DNA of 64,000 nt from Pseudobdellovibrionaceae bacterium (GCA_019637915.1 JAHBUV010000001.1:1210565-1274564); one strand, 5' to 3'. Positions 17,021-26,227 are shown, counted from the first letter of the stretch. Program-made: numbers and translations. Notes: generated by a model not told the origin, from the sequence alone.

Positions 17021-18541
17021 TCAGTGGCGGAAGTGGCGCTCGCCGGTGAGAACCATGTTCACCCCCAAGCGTTTCGCCGCCGCCAGCACGTCCTCGTCCT
17101 TGATTGATCCGCCCGGTTGCAAAATCCAGCGAATGCCCTCGCGCGCCGCCAGCTCCACGGAATCCGGGAACGGGAAAAAAGCGTCGCTGATCAGGCTCAC
17201 GGAATTGCGATCGATCTGCGGATGATGGTCTTTCATGCGTTTCAGAGCCTGCTCCACCGCATCGACGCGGTTGACCTGGCCCATGCCCAATCCCACCGTG
17301 CGGCCGTTCGCGACCAGGGCGATGGCGTTGGACTTCAAAGCGGCCCCGACGCGCTCGCCGAAAACCAGGTCGCGCAAACGGGATTCATCGGGCTTTTCGC
17401 CTTCAAACTTCCACTCGCTCGCGGCGCGGAAACGGTCCGGGGACTGCACCAGAAAGCCGCCGGCGATGCTGCGCAAATCGGCGCCACGGCGGAAATTCAT
17501 CATTTCCGGCCACGCCAGCAGACGGAGGTTTTTCTTCTTCGTGAAAACGCCCAGCGCCTCTTCCGAGAAGGACGGGGCGACGACGCACTCGAGGAAAACG
17601 GCGTTCAGTTTTTCCGCCTCGGCGGCCGTCACCTCGCGGTTCAAGGCGACGATGCCACCGAACACGGAGACCGGGTCGGCCGTCAAAGCGGCGTTCGCGG
17701 CGTCGATCAGGCGGTCGGCCACCGCCGCTCCACAAGGATTGTTGTGCTTCACGGCCACCACGCCCGGCGAGGTGAACTCCTTCACCAGGGCCACCGCGGC
17801 GTCGAGATCCAGGAGGTTGTTGTAGGAGAGTTCCTTCCCCTGCAGGATGCGGGCGCCGGCCAGGCCTTGCGTGTCCGAAGGCCAGCGGTACCAGCCGGCG
17901 GCCTGATGGGGGTTTTCCCCGTAACGCAGGCTCTGCACGAGCTTGCCGCCGCCGGGATGCAGGGCCGGGCCCTCGTAACCCAATTCACGGGCGATGAGGG
18001 CGTCGTACACGGAGGTGTGGGCGTAAACTTTCGCCGCGAGCTGGCGGCCCTTGGCTTCCGTCCAATCGAGGCGATTGTCCAGGAACCATTGATAGTCGGC
18101 GGGATCGCAAAGAACGGCGAGCTGGGCGTGGTTCTTCGCCGCCGAACGCAGCATCGAAGGGCCGCCGATGTCGATTTTCTCGATCAGCTCGGGCATCGAC
18201 GCCTTGGAGCGGGCGGCCTCTTCGAAAGGATAGAGGTTCACCACCACCAGATCGAAGCTCTGCACGCCGAAGCGGCTCATCGTCTGCTGGTGCTCGGCCA
18301 CGTCGCGGCGGCCCAGGAGGGCCATGTGCACGTTCGGGTGCAGGGTCTTCACCCGGCCGTCCATCACTTCAGGGAAACCCGTGACCTCGGACACGTCCTG
18401 GACCGCGAAGCCTTTGTCGCGCAGGAACTTCGCCGTGCCGCCGGTTGAAATGATCTGCAAACCCTCCCGCACGAGAGGGGTCAGGAGTTCCACCAGTCCT
18501 GTTTTGTCGGAAACCGAGATAAGGGCGCGATGCCAGTTCAC
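17021..18541 (-). CDS. purH: Bifunctional AICAR transformylase / IMP cyclohydrolase PurH
   Basis: A 506-residue enzyme for the last two steps of IMP synthesis. The N-terminal cyclohydrolase domain starts RALISVSDKTGLVELLTPL and has STGGTAKFL and VMDGRVKTLHPNVHMALLGRR. The C-terminal transformylase domain carries the catalytic KHNNPCG motif (Lys-His near residue 265) and ends in the conserved FRH. Length is normal. The GTG at 18541 overlaps the mlaD stop (GTGA), so a purine enzyme is translationally coupled to a lipid transporter, an unusual neighbourhood. Confidence 0.96.
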   Translation of the reverse strand: MNWHRALISVSDKTGLVELLTPLVREGLQIISTGGTAKFLRDKGFAVQDVSEVTGFPEVMDGRVKTLHPNVHMALLGRRDVAEHQQTMSRFGVQSFDLVVVNLYPFEEAARSKASMPELIEKIDIGGPSMLRSAAKNHAQLAVLCDPADYQWFLDNRLDWTEAKGRQLAAKVYAHTSVYDALIARELGYEGPALHPGGGKLVQSLRYGENPHQAAGWYRWPSDTQGLAGARILQGKELSYNNLLDLDAAVALVKEFTSPGVVAVKHNNPCGAAVADRLIDAANAALTADPVSVFGGIVALNREVTAAEAEKLNAVFLECVVAPSFSEEALGVFTKKKNLRLLAWPEMMNFRRGADLRSIAGGFLVQSPDRFRAASEWKFEGEKPDESRLRDLVFGERVGAALKSNAIALVANGRTVGLGMGQVNRVDAVEQALKRMKDHHPQIDRNSVSLISDAFFPFPDSVELAAREGIRWILQPGGSIKDEDVLAAAKRLGVNMVLTGERHFRH

Positions 18542-19917
18542 AGAGGGGCCTTTGTCAGAAGGAGTTTCAAGTCGTCGTTCGTCAAGAACAGACCCGCGCC
18601 CAGATAACCCGACCGCGCGTCGTTTTTATCCAAAGCATCGTTCAACCCACCCTGCAAATACAAACCGTAAAACAGATTCAAACGCGCCGAGGCACGCAGA
18701 TTCGTCTTCGTGAAGTCGAAAGCCTCCACGGAGAAGGTCAGGCGCTGCGGCAAAAGGTGGTAATCGATGCCCACGCCGCCGGCGCTCTCGATCAAGCCGC
18801 CCTTGATGGTCCAATCCCAGAAGTTCTTGGCGAACAGCAGGGTGAATTTGGTCTTGTTGTAGTAGGTCTTCGAGGTCTCGCTTTCGGTGACGGCGCCGCC
18901 GCTCGTCGTCTCGGTGCGTTCGCGCTCCACGATGCCGGCGGGGTCGTCGACGATGCCGAGCTCGTAGTAACGGTCCAGGCCGGGCTGGATGCGCAGGCCG
19001 ATGTAGGACTTGGTGGCGTGAACCGTGCCGCCCAGGTAGTCGGCGTGGAAGTCGAACCCGGTCTGCACGCGATCCACCGTGCCGAGCAGCGTGTTCACGC
19101 CCTCGATGGTGGTGTTGAGCTCCTCCACCGTCGTGTCGTCATGGATGAGTTTCCCGATGGTGCCCTCGCCGCGGCTGACCTTGGCCACCGTGTCGTCGAG
19201 ATTTTTGAGGGTGCGGTCGATGCGCTCCATGGAGTTCTTCCACGTCGTCTTGAATCCCTTGTCGCCGTCGTCGTTGATCAGCTCATCCAAAGTCGACGTC
19301 ACGTCGCGCACCTGGTCGATGATGTCGTTGACCTTGCCCTTGTTGGCCGTGGTCATCTCGGAGATGTCCTTGGTCAGGACCTCGATGTTCTGCACGATGC
19401 GGCCGAGCACGTGCTTGCGCGTGCCGTCCTCCATCACCGCCTCTTTCAGGGCTTCGGCGACGGTTTTCAGGGAGGTCGTCACTTCCGAAACCGAGGACAC
19501 GAGGCCGTCCAGCGAACCGCCGTCCTTGACGTTCAGGATCTGCGCGCCCTCTTCCAGGGGCGGGTCCGTGGGGGAACCGGGATACACCTCGATGTACTTG
19601 TCGCCGAGGATGCCGTTGGCCTTGACCATGATGGCGGCCGAGGTGGTCAGCGGCACCGCGGCCTTCACCTGGATGTCGATGCGGGCCTGGGCGTCCTGCA
19701 GGCGGATGTCGCGGATGGAACCGACGGAGATCCCGGCGCTCTTGATGGCGGAGTTCTTGATCAGGCCGGAGGCGTTGGGCAGCAGGAACCAGGCCTGGTG
19801 GGTGCGACTGAGGAAGGCCGGATTGTCGCTCACCTGCATCGACATGAAGGCGATCAGCGCCCCCACCGTGAGGACCAGAGCGCCGACTTTGAATTCCACG
19901 GTCTGCAGAAACTTCAT
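18538..19917 (-). CDS. mlaD: MlaD/MCE-family protein with a C-terminal OM-like extension
   Basis: A 459-residue protein. An N-terminal membrane anchor (VGALVLTVGALIAFMSM) precedes the MCE domain (HQAWFLLPNASGLIKNSAIKSAGISVGSIRDIRL..., about residues 40-120). A long helical/coiled-coil region (about 130-285) follows, then a segment rich in alternating aromatic strands: YYELGIVDDPAG, TLLFAKNFWDWTIKGGLIESAGGVGIDY, LYLQGGLNDALD. E. coli MlaD (183 residues) lacks the last two parts. The C-terminus looks like beta-barrel hairpins, so the chain may span from inner membrane to OM. It is in an operon with mlaF and mlaE, the phospholipid ABC transporter core. Confidence 0.88.
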   Translation of the reverse strand: MKFLQTVEFKVGALVLTVGALIAFMSMQVSDNPAFLSRTHQAWFLLPNASGLIKNSAIKSAGISVGSIRDIRLQDAQARIDIQVKAAVPLTTSAAIMVKANGILGDKYIEVYPGSPTDPPLEEGAQILNVKDGGSLDGLVSSVSEVTTSLKTVAEALKEAVMEDGTRKHVLGRIVQNIEVLTKDISEMTTANKGKVNDIIDQVRDVTSTLDELINDDGDKGFKTTWKNSMERIDRTLKNLDDTVAKVSRGEGTIGKLIHDDTTVEELNTTIEGVNTLLGTVDRVQTGFDFHADYLGGTVHATKSYIGLRIQPGLDRYYELGIVDDPAGIVERERTETTSGGAVTESETSKTYYNKTKFTLLFAKNFWDWTIKGGLIESAGGVGIDYHLLPQRLTFSVEAFDFTKTNLRASARLNLFYGLYLQGGLNDALDKNDARSGYLGAGLFLTNDDLKLLLTKAPL

Positions 19918-20672
19918 TGGTGCTTCATCCCTTTGTCGACGAATTTACGCACGAGTTCGATGTCGCTCTTCGCGAAATCGTCCGGCGTCCCCCACAGCAA
20001 CACGCGACCCGCATCCAGCATGGCCACGTAATCGGCGATGCGGAAAGCCGCATACAAATCATGGGAAACCATGACGGATGTCGTGCCTTTGCGGTGACTG
20101 TGGGTCTCCAGGATCAAATTATCCACCATTTCCGTCAGAATGGGATCCAAACCCGTTGTCGGCTCATCGTACAGCAAAATTTCTGGATCTAGGGCGAGAG
20201 CCCGCGCCAGACCCGTTCTTTTCTGCATCCCGCCGGAGATTTCCGACGGCAATTTGTGATCGTGTTTCGGATCGAGACCCACGAGCTTGAGTTTTTCCTT
20301 GGCGATCTCCACGACCTTGGACCGAGGCAGTTCGCGGCGGTGCTCCAGCAGGGGGAAACAGACGTTTTCCAGCACCGTCATGTCGTCGAACAAGGCGGCC
20401 GACTGGAAGAGCACGCCGAAATGGCAGCGGAAACGCGTCAGGGCGTCGGGTTCGAGCTGCCCGATGTCCGTGCCGAGGATCTCCACTTTCCCCGAGGTGG
20501 GTTTGATCAGGCCGAGGATGTGCTTGAGCATCACCGACTTCCCGGTTCCGGAAAAACCGATGATCGCCGTGAGGCTGCCCTTCGGGATGCTCAGATCGAT
20601 GCCCTTCAGGACGTAATCCTTGCCGTCGAAAGTCTTTTTCAAATCGGTGATCTGAATGGCCACTTCGCTCAT
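19914..20672 (-). CDS. mlaF: Mla-type ABC transporter ATP-binding protein MlaF
   Basis: A 252-residue ABC ATPase with Walker A GFSGTGKS, signature EISGGMQKRTGLARAL, Walker B EILLYDEPTTGLDP and H-loop MVSHDL. The 'SGGMQKR' signature is characteristic of the MlaF/Ttg2A family. It couples ATP hydrolysis to phospholipid movement by MlaE and MlaD. The ATG overlaps the mlaE stop, and its own stop overlaps the mlaD start, so all three are translationally linked in the order E-F-D. mlaB, mlaC and mlaA homologues are not in the window. Confidence 0.94.
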   Translation of the reverse strand: MSEVAIQITDLKKTFDGKDYVLKGIDLSIPKGSLTAIIGFSGTGKSVMLKHILGLIKPTSGKVEILGTDIGQLEPDALTRFRCHFGVLFQSAALFDDMTVLENVCFPLLEHRRELPRSKVVEIAKEKLKLVGLDPKHDHKLPSEISGGMQKRTGLARALALDPEILLYDEPTTGLDPILTEMVDNLILETHSHRKGTTSVMVSHDLYAAFRIADYVAMLDAGRVLLWGTPDDFAKSDIELVRKFVDKGMKHQ

Positions 20673-21475
20673 CCGGAAATCCCCACGGCGACATAGTAAA
20701 GACGGATCAGGTTGGTCAGGAAATAATCCAAAACGATGATCAGCACCATCGACAGGACGACCCCGCGGTTGGTGGCCTCGCCGACGCCGCGCGCCCCGCC
20801 CTTGGTGTTGAAACCGCGGTAGGTGCAGACCACCGCGAAGACCAAGCCGAAGACGGCGGACTTGAACAGGCCCTCCATGATGTGGCGGACTTCCAGCAGA
20901 TCGGCGATCCGCTGCATGAAAACGGCTTCATCGAGCTCCACCAGCACGACGCACATGAAGTAGCTGCCCACCATGGCGATGAAATCGAAGAGCGCGGTGA
21001 GCAGGGGCATGCACAGGATCGCCGCCACGATCCGCGGCATGATCAGGTACTGCTTCACGTTGATGCCCATGACGTCGAGGGCGTCGATCTGCTCGTTCAC
21101 GCGCATGGTGCCCAAACGCGCCGCCATGGCGCCGCCCGCGCGGGCGGCGACGATCAATCCCGTCAACACGGGGCCGAGTTCGCGGCTGATCCCCAGGGCC
21201 ACCGTCGGCCCCACCAGATTCACCATGTTGACGATCTTGAAACCGAGGTAAATCTGCACGGACAAGGCCAGGCCGGTGAAAAGGCTCGTCAGCGTGATGA
21301 TGCCCACCGACTGGTTGCCGATGAACTCCATGTGCTGGATGATCTCGGGCGCCCGCGAGGGCTTCTGCGTGACGGTGCGGATGCTGCTCGTGAAAAACAG
21401 GACGATGTCCCCGACCTCTTCGACGAAGCCGATCAGCATGTTCCTGGCGCTTTTGACCGCTCCGTGGAAAAACAT
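20669..21475 (-). CDS. mlaE: Mla-type ABC transporter permease MlaE
   Basis: A 268-residue permease. It contains the MlaE family core: GPVLTGLIVAARAGGAMAARLGTMRVNEQIDALDVMGIN, and the hydrophobic C-terminal helices including RGFNTKGGARGVGEATNRGVV, which matches the conserved G-x-x-x-x-GA-x-GVG-x-AT motif. The start is set at ATG 21475, which overlaps the alr stop by one base (TGATG). The open frame continues upstream into alr, but that extension is Arg-rich and not family-like. Partner of MlaF and MlaD. Confidence 0.94.
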   Translation of the reverse strand: MFFHGAVKSARNMLIGFVEEVGDIVLFFTSSIRTVTQKPSRAPEIIQHMEFIGNQSVGIITLTSLFTGLALSVQIYLGFKIVNMVNLVGPTVALGISRELGPVLTGLIVAARAGGAMAARLGTMRVNEQIDALDVMGINVKQYLIMPRIVAAILCMPLLTALFDFIAMVGSYFMCVVLVELDEAVFMQRIADLLEVRHIMEGLFKSAVFGLVFAVVCTYRGFNTKGGARGVGEATNRGVVLSMVLIIVLDYFLTNLIRLYYVAVGISG

Positions 21476-22647
21476 CACGCCGCGCCCCCTTTGTACACGC
21501 GGGGCACGCGCTCGCCGACGCTGGTGAAAATCTCCCAAGGGATCGTGCCCGCGTGGGTCGCGAGCTCCTCGGCGGGCATGAGGACCCCTTCGCGGGAACG
21601 GCCGAACAAGGTGACTTCCTGGTCTTTTTCCGGGGAAAGGTTTTTCTTTTTCACCGCGTCCGTCACGTCGAGCATCAGGTAGTCCATGCAGATGGTGCCG
21701 ACGACGGGCGCTCTTTCGCCGGCGAACAGGGCCGAGGCCCGGTTCGACAGGAGGCGGTGATAGCCGTCGGCGTAACCGATCGGCACGACGGCGATGACGG
21801 AATCGCGGCTCGCCTTCCAGGTGTGACCGTAGGAGACGCCCTCGCCCGGGGCGAGAGTGCGGTAAACCGCCACGTGGGAGCGCAGGTTCATGACGGGCTC
21901 GAGTTCACAGCCGAAACCGGGACGCACGGGATTGCTCCCGTAAATCATCAAGCCCGGACGACAGCCCCAGTCCATGGCCTCCAGGGGATGGGAGGGATCG
22001 GCCTTTTCGCCGGCGCGATCCAGGCGGTGAACGATGCCGGCGCTGTTCAAGGCGTGCACCGCGGGCGACAGGGCCTTGAAACGATCCGCGGCCCCGCGCA
22101 AGGCGCGCAACTGCGCGGCGCTGTCCCCGTCCGCTTGTCCCGCGTCCTCGCCGTTCCATAAATGGGTGAGCAATCCCTCGACGCGAAGTTTGGGGTTTTG
22201 CCAGAAACGATCGAACAGTTTTTGCGCCTCCCCCGTGGAGAAGCCCAGGCGGTTCATGCCGGTGTCGAATTTCAAATGCACGTTCACGGCGCCGGTCGCC
22301 AGCGCCTCCAGGTCCTCGATCTGCTCCCAGGTGCTGACCACGGGCTTCATGCGGTGGCGGAGAATCTGCTCCGCGCCGGCGCGGTCGAAACCGCGGAAGA
22401 CCAGGATGTCGGACTGGATCCCCGCCTGGCGCAACAGCAAACCCTCCTCGATCAGGCAGACGCCCAGGTGGCGGACGCCCTGCTTTTCCAGGGCGCGCGC
22501 GATGCCGACGTCGCCATGGCCGTAGGCATTGGCTTTCACCATCGGGCAGAAGAAAGTCCGTGGCGACAGAGCCGCGCGCAAACGGCGGACGTTGCCCGCC
22601 AAAGCGTCGAGATCGATCTCAGCGAAAGTCCGCCGGAACATGTCCAT
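21475..22647 (-). CDS. alr: Alanine racemase
   Basis: A 390-residue PLP enzyme converting L- to D-alanine for peptidoglycan. The PLP lysine lies in FFCPMVKANAYGHG (Lys38). The C-terminal domain supplies the catalytic Tyr region GEGVSYGHTWKA and the VPIGYADGYHR and APVVGTICMDYLMLDVT motifs. The start is ATG 22647, overlapping the GGDEF gene's stop by one base (TGATG); a TTG one codon upstream is in frame. It is placed directly before mlaEFD, so a peptidoglycan precursor gene is coupled to lipid transport genes. Confidence 0.95.
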   Translation of the reverse strand: MDMFRRTFAEIDLDALAGNVRRLRAALSPRTFFCPMVKANAYGHGDVGIARALEKQGVRHLGVCLIEEGLLLRQAGIQSDILVFRGFDRAGAEQILRHRMKPVVSTWEQIEDLEALATGAVNVHLKFDTGMNRLGFSTGEAQKLFDRFWQNPKLRVEGLLTHLWNGEDAGQADGDSAAQLRALRGAADRFKALSPAVHALNSAGIVHRLDRAGEKADPSHPLEAMDWGCRPGLMIYGSNPVRPGFGCELEPVMNLRSHVAVYRTLAPGEGVSYGHTWKASRDSVIAVVPIGYADGYHRLLSNRASALFAGERAPVVGTICMDYLMLDVTDAVKKKNLSPEKDQEVTLFGRSREGVLMPAEELATHAGTIPWEIFTSVGERVPRVYKGGAA

Positions 22648-24137
22648 CAACTCTCCGGTTCCACGGAAACGGGGAATTCAGGCTGGTGATTCGGGGGCGC
22701 TTTGAAAAGGCAAAGACGATTCCCCCCCTTGCCCATGATGTGGGCCAGGGCCTTGCCCGCGGTGGCGTCCAGGTTCTCCGCCGTCGAGCACAGCGAGGGG
22801 TACTCGCTGATGCCCAGGGAGATCGACACCTTCAGGCCGTTTTCCAGCATCTGCGAACTTTCCGTCAGGCGGCGCAGGCGCTCGGCGCGGATCATCGCCC
22901 CCTGGCGGTTGCACTGGGGCAGGATCATGGTGATCTCGTTCTGCGCGGTGCGGGCGCTGAAGTCGCTGGTGCGGCTGGTGCGGCGGACGAGGTCGGCGAG
23001 ATTACGCAGCAGCTGGTCGCGGATGGCTTCGCCCAGGGTCTGCTCGAGCTCGAAGAAATCATCCAGGGCGATCTTCACCAGGCACAAAGGCTGCTTCGAG
23101 CGACGGGCGCGGCTCCACTCCTCGCTCAGGCGGGTGCGGTAAAAGCGCGCGTTGTAAAGTTCCGTCACCGGATCCTGCACTTCCAGCACATCGACGCGTT
23201 TTTCGAGGGTGAATTGCAGGTAGGCCAGGCCCATCAGCGAGAACTCGTCGCCGATCAGATCCTTGGTCTCCGTCGGCAGGTCTCCCGCGTGCGCCACCAA
23301 TCCCTCGAGCTGACCGCGCACGAAGAGCGGCAGCAGACGCGGACGGTTGAATTGAAACGCCTGGTTCAGCATCGCCCCCAGGCTCGGCACCACCATGCCG
23401 AGGCTGACCTGCGTCCCGAAGTCGCGCATCTCGGCGTCCGTGAGTTTCACGCCCACGCCCTTCAGACGGCTGGGATCGAGACCGGAGGAATGGGTCACCA
23501 CCAGGGATTGAACGCCCGGCAGGAACTTGAAGTACACGCAGGGCGCGCTCGGCAGGTTCGCCATGAAACGGCGGAGCAGGTCCTCCTGGCTTTCCGCCGA
23601 AAGGTAATCGCGCACGCGCGTGCCGAGAGGAACGCCCTTCTGCTGGGTTTTTTTCTCGAGCTCGTTCAGGCGCTCCTGGCGGCCCCGCAGTTCGGCTTTC
23701 AGGCGGGCGTTTTCGTCGAAAAGCTGCTCGTTTTGATATTGCAGGTAAAGCCGTTCGCAAACGCGGTCCACGGCGAAGGTCACCCGCGACAGCAGGCCTT
23801 CGCTCTGATCCGTCACCAGATCGACGAGACCGTATTCGTTGTAGGCCGAAAGGCCTTCCAGCTCGGAGGGCTGCGCCAGGCAGATCCAGCGGATCTCCGC
23901 GTTCGCTTTCAGGAAGCTTTCGACGAAACCGCTGAGCTGCCCCACCAGGGACGAGGTCGGGAAAATCAGCAGGTGCGGCGCTTTTTCCGCGATGCGCGAC
24001 AGAAGGCGCTCACGCTCCTCGAAAAAGAAGGCGTCGTAGCCGGCGGCCCCCAATGCCACTTTGATGCCCGCGCCGCGATCAATGTCGTTGGCGAACACAT
24101 AAACGGTGAACTGGGGGGCGGCGGCGCGAATATCCAC
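22647..24137 (-). CDS. Degenerate GGDEF-domain protein
   Basis: A 496-residue protein. The N-terminal part (about 1-130) looks like a receiver- or PilZ-like alpha/beta domain (VYVFANDIDRGAGIKVALGAAGYDAFFFEERERLL), a coiled coil follows (ARLKAELRGRQERLNELEKK), then a GAF-like middle and a C-terminal GGDEF fold (DPVTELYNARFYRTRLSEEW...). Where an active cyclase has GG[D/E]EF there is TAQNEITMILPQ, so the catalytic loop is lost and diguanylate cyclase activity is unlikely. The SLGISEYP motif near the end is normal for the fold. The GTG start directly follows the kinase stop codon. Probably a signalling adaptor for the upstream histidine kinase. Confidence 0.82.
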   Translation of the reverse strand: MDIRAAAPQFTVYVFANDIDRGAGIKVALGAAGYDAFFFEERERLLSRIAEKAPHLLIFPTSSLVGQLSGFVESFLKANAEIRWICLAQPSELEGLSAYNEYGLVDLVTDQSEGLLSRVTFAVDRVCERLYLQYQNEQLFDENARLKAELRGRQERLNELEKKTQQKGVPLGTRVRDYLSAESQEDLLRRFMANLPSAPCVYFKFLPGVQSLVVTHSSGLDPSRLKGVGVKLTDAEMRDFGTQVSLGMVVPSLGAMLNQAFQFNRPRLLPLFVRGQLEGLVAHAGDLPTETKDLIGDEFSLMGLAYLQFTLEKRVDVLEVQDPVTELYNARFYRTRLSEEWSRARRSKQPLCLVKIALDDFFELEQTLGEAIRDQLLRNLADLVRRTSRTSDFSARTAQNEITMILPQCNRQGAMIRAERLRRLTESSQMLENGLKVSISLGISEYPSLCSTAENLDATAGKALAHIMGKGGNRLCLFKAPPNHQPEFPVSVEPES

Positions 24138-26135
24138 TTAAGCCCTCGCCCCGGGCCGCCGGATGTCGACCTTCACGTTGTCCAGCTTCGATTCGCGCTT
24201 GGGCGGAGAGAAAGAGGGTTTGTCCACCGGGCCCGCCGGCGACGGCGCGTTTTCCGCCGGTTTGTCTTCCGCGGCGATCACCATGGTCTTGTCCTCATCG
24301 GGCGGGGCCGCGGTTTTCGCCGGCTCGTCGATGGCGAAGAGCTTGTCGATGTCGAGATCCACCGGCGAGGCCGGGGTTTCGGGCGCGGCTTCAGCCGCCG
24401 GCTTCGGCACTTCGGCGGGAATCTCGACTTTTTCCTCGGTGCGCAGGACGACCTGTTGCGAGCCCACTTGCGCCGTCTTGCCGGGTTTCGGGAATACCAT
24501 GGTCATCGTCGTTCCTTTGCCGCGGGTGGATTCGATGCGCAGTTCGCCGCCGTGCTCTTTCATGATTCCCGCCGTCGCCGGCAACCCCAACCCGAGGTGC
24601 TGCTGCGGGTTGCGCGTGGTGAAAAACGGATCGAGGATCTTGCCGAGATCGGCGGCCTCGATGCCTTCGCCGTTGTCCTGGATCTCCACGCGGATCTCGC
24701 GCGGCTCCTCGAGCAGGCGCACCGAGATCTCTTTTTTCATCATGCGGTCGGTGGCCTCGATGGCGTTGTTGAAGAGGTGCCGCAGGGCTTTTTCCACCGC
24801 GTCCCCCGCCAGCGGGATGTTCGAGACCTCGCGCAGATCGCGGTTCAGCTGCACGCGCTTCTGGGCGAAGCGGCTGTCGTTCTCCTGCAGCACGCGGGCC
24901 AGGATGGCGCCGACGCTGCCCGGGGTTTTTTCATCGTTCTTTTCCCCGGCGAAAGCGAGGAGCTTGTCCATCACGTCGCGGGCCGAGCGCGTCTCGCGCA
25001 GGATGGACTGCACGGGTTCGGTGATCTTCTCATCCTGCGTGGAAGACAAGACCATCTGGCAGAAACCCAAAATGGAGGCGAGGGGGCCGCGCAGTTCGTG
25101 CCCCAGCGCGGAGGCGATGCGCAGGGAGGTTTCGCGACGCTCTTTCTGCAACCCCACCGAGGCCGCGTCCAAAGCGGCGGGCGTCGGGGCCGGCACGGCG
25201 TTCACCAGCAGGGACGGATTGGCGGCCATCGTGCGGCGGGCGTTCAACAAAGCTTCTTGATAGGTTTTCTTTTCCCAGTTCCCGGCCACGCTCCACACCA
25301 TCGACACGGCGATCAGCATCAGGCCCGCGCCGGCCAGGGCGCCGAACAGCAGGTTGTGGCGGCGTTCGGCACGGATCTCGGTCACCGGGCGGAACGCCAG
25401 GACGGTCAGGTCGGTGCGCGGCACTTTTTCGAAGGCCGCCATGGAGGGCTCGTTCACGCCCTGGTTGAAGGCGCGGTAATCGCGGGCGGCGCCGTCGACC
25501 AGGGCGCGGGAGTAAATGGAGTCCTGGGGAACGGCCGTGCCGACGTACTCCGGCGTCGAGTGCGCCAGGATCTCACGCTCGGAATTCATCACCGCCAAAG
25601 TTTGCCGCGGGCCTTTTTGCAGATCGAGGAGGGCCTGCAGGAATTCCGGTCCGGTCACCGCGATCCACGTTTTGTCGCCTTCGCGCCAGACGGCGGCCAG
25701 GGTGTGGCCCTTGTTGGAGTCGAGAAGGAAACGCAGGCTCGCCCCTTGATCGGGGGCCGGGTTTTTCCCCCACGCGCGCAGGCGTTTGACCAGGGTCTCG
25801 GTGGTCCAGGAGCCGGCGGAGCTGGACGGATCGGCGGCGAACTGCTGGACCAGGGGGTTGGAGCCTTCGAAGCGGACTTGCGCGACGGCGTAGAATGGCT
25901 TCAAGGCCTTCCAATCGACGCGGTCACGAACCAGGTTCGAGTTTTCGCCCAAAGCCCGGCGCAAACCGCGGAAATCCGCTTGCAGCCCCTGGGCCAAGGA
26001 CGAGACGGAACCGCGCAGGCCGCTCTCGAGAGCCGCGCCGCGCTCCTCCGTGACTTTGGCATCCATGAGCCAAAGCAGGGCCGCCGCCAGACATCCGACC
26101 GCGAGCGCCGTCACCATGGCCAATCTGATTTTCAT
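24138..26135 (-). CDS. Membrane sensor histidine kinase
   Basis: A 665-residue kinase. Transmembrane segment 1 is near the N-terminus, a periplasmic Cache-like sensor follows (about 30-245), then a second membrane segment (LLFGALAGAGLMLIAVSMVW). The HisKA H-box is GHELRGPL with phospho-acceptor His346, and the HATPase has an N-box FNNAIEA and G-boxes DNGEGI and HLGLGL. The final hundred or so residues are a Pro/Ala/Lys-rich tail with no domain. The start is set at ATG 26135; a TTG 24 bases upstream is also in frame and neither has a good ribosome-binding site. No response regulator lies next to it. First gene of the eleven-gene run. Confidence 0.88.
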   Translation of the reverse strand: MKIRLAMVTALAVGCLAAALLWLMDAKVTEERGAALESGLRGSVSSLAQGLQADFRGLRRALGENSNLVRDRVDWKALKPFYAVAQVRFEGSNPLVQQFAADPSSSAGSWTTETLVKRLRAWGKNPAPDQGASLRFLLDSNKGHTLAAVWREGDKTWIAVTGPEFLQALLDLQKGPRQTLAVMNSEREILAHSTPEYVGTAVPQDSIYSRALVDGAARDYRAFNQGVNEPSMAAFEKVPRTDLTVLAFRPVTEIRAERRHNLLFGALAGAGLMLIAVSMVWSVAGNWEKKTYQEALLNARRTMAANPSLLVNAVPAPTPAALDAASVGLQKERRETSLRIASALGHELRGPLASILGFCQMVLSSTQDEKITEPVQSILRETRSARDVMDKLLAFAGEKNDEKTPGSVGAILARVLQENDSRFAQKRVQLNRDLREVSNIPLAGDAVEKALRHLFNNAIEATDRMMKKEISVRLLEEPREIRVEIQDNGEGIEAADLGKILDPFFTTRNPQQHLGLGLPATAGIMKEHGGELRIESTRGKGTTMTMVFPKPGKTAQVGSQQVVLRTEEKVEIPAEVPKPAAEAAPETPASPVDLDIDKLFAIDEPAKTAAPPDEDKTMVIAAEDKPAENAPSPAGPVDKPSFSPPKRESKLDNVKVDIRRPGARA

Positions 26136-26203
26136 CTTGAAAACCCGCCTTCCCAGCAATTTCTCAGTTTTATTCTAGGGTTGGATCGATGAAAGATGCA
26201 AGT

Positions 26204-26227
26204 AAGAGGTCTTTGCGAAGACCTCTT
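26204..26227 (+). promoter_or_regulatory. Perfect hairpin in the nadB leader
   Basis: AAGAGGTCTT (26204-26213) and AAGACCTCTT (26218-26227) form a 10-bp stem with a TGCG loop, between the divergent histidine kinase and nadB and about 40 bases before the nadB start. It is followed by TTTGCC rather than a T-run, so it is not a clear terminator. It could be an mRNA leader structure or an operator dyad for an NAD-related regulator. Confidence 0.5.

Noticed and set aside
22560-26192. A 1,210-codon open frame on the plus strand.
   Set aside because: It is antisense to the GGDEF and histidine kinase genes, composed of Arg/His/Gly/Gln-rich sequence with no family features, and typical of a GC-rich shadow frame.
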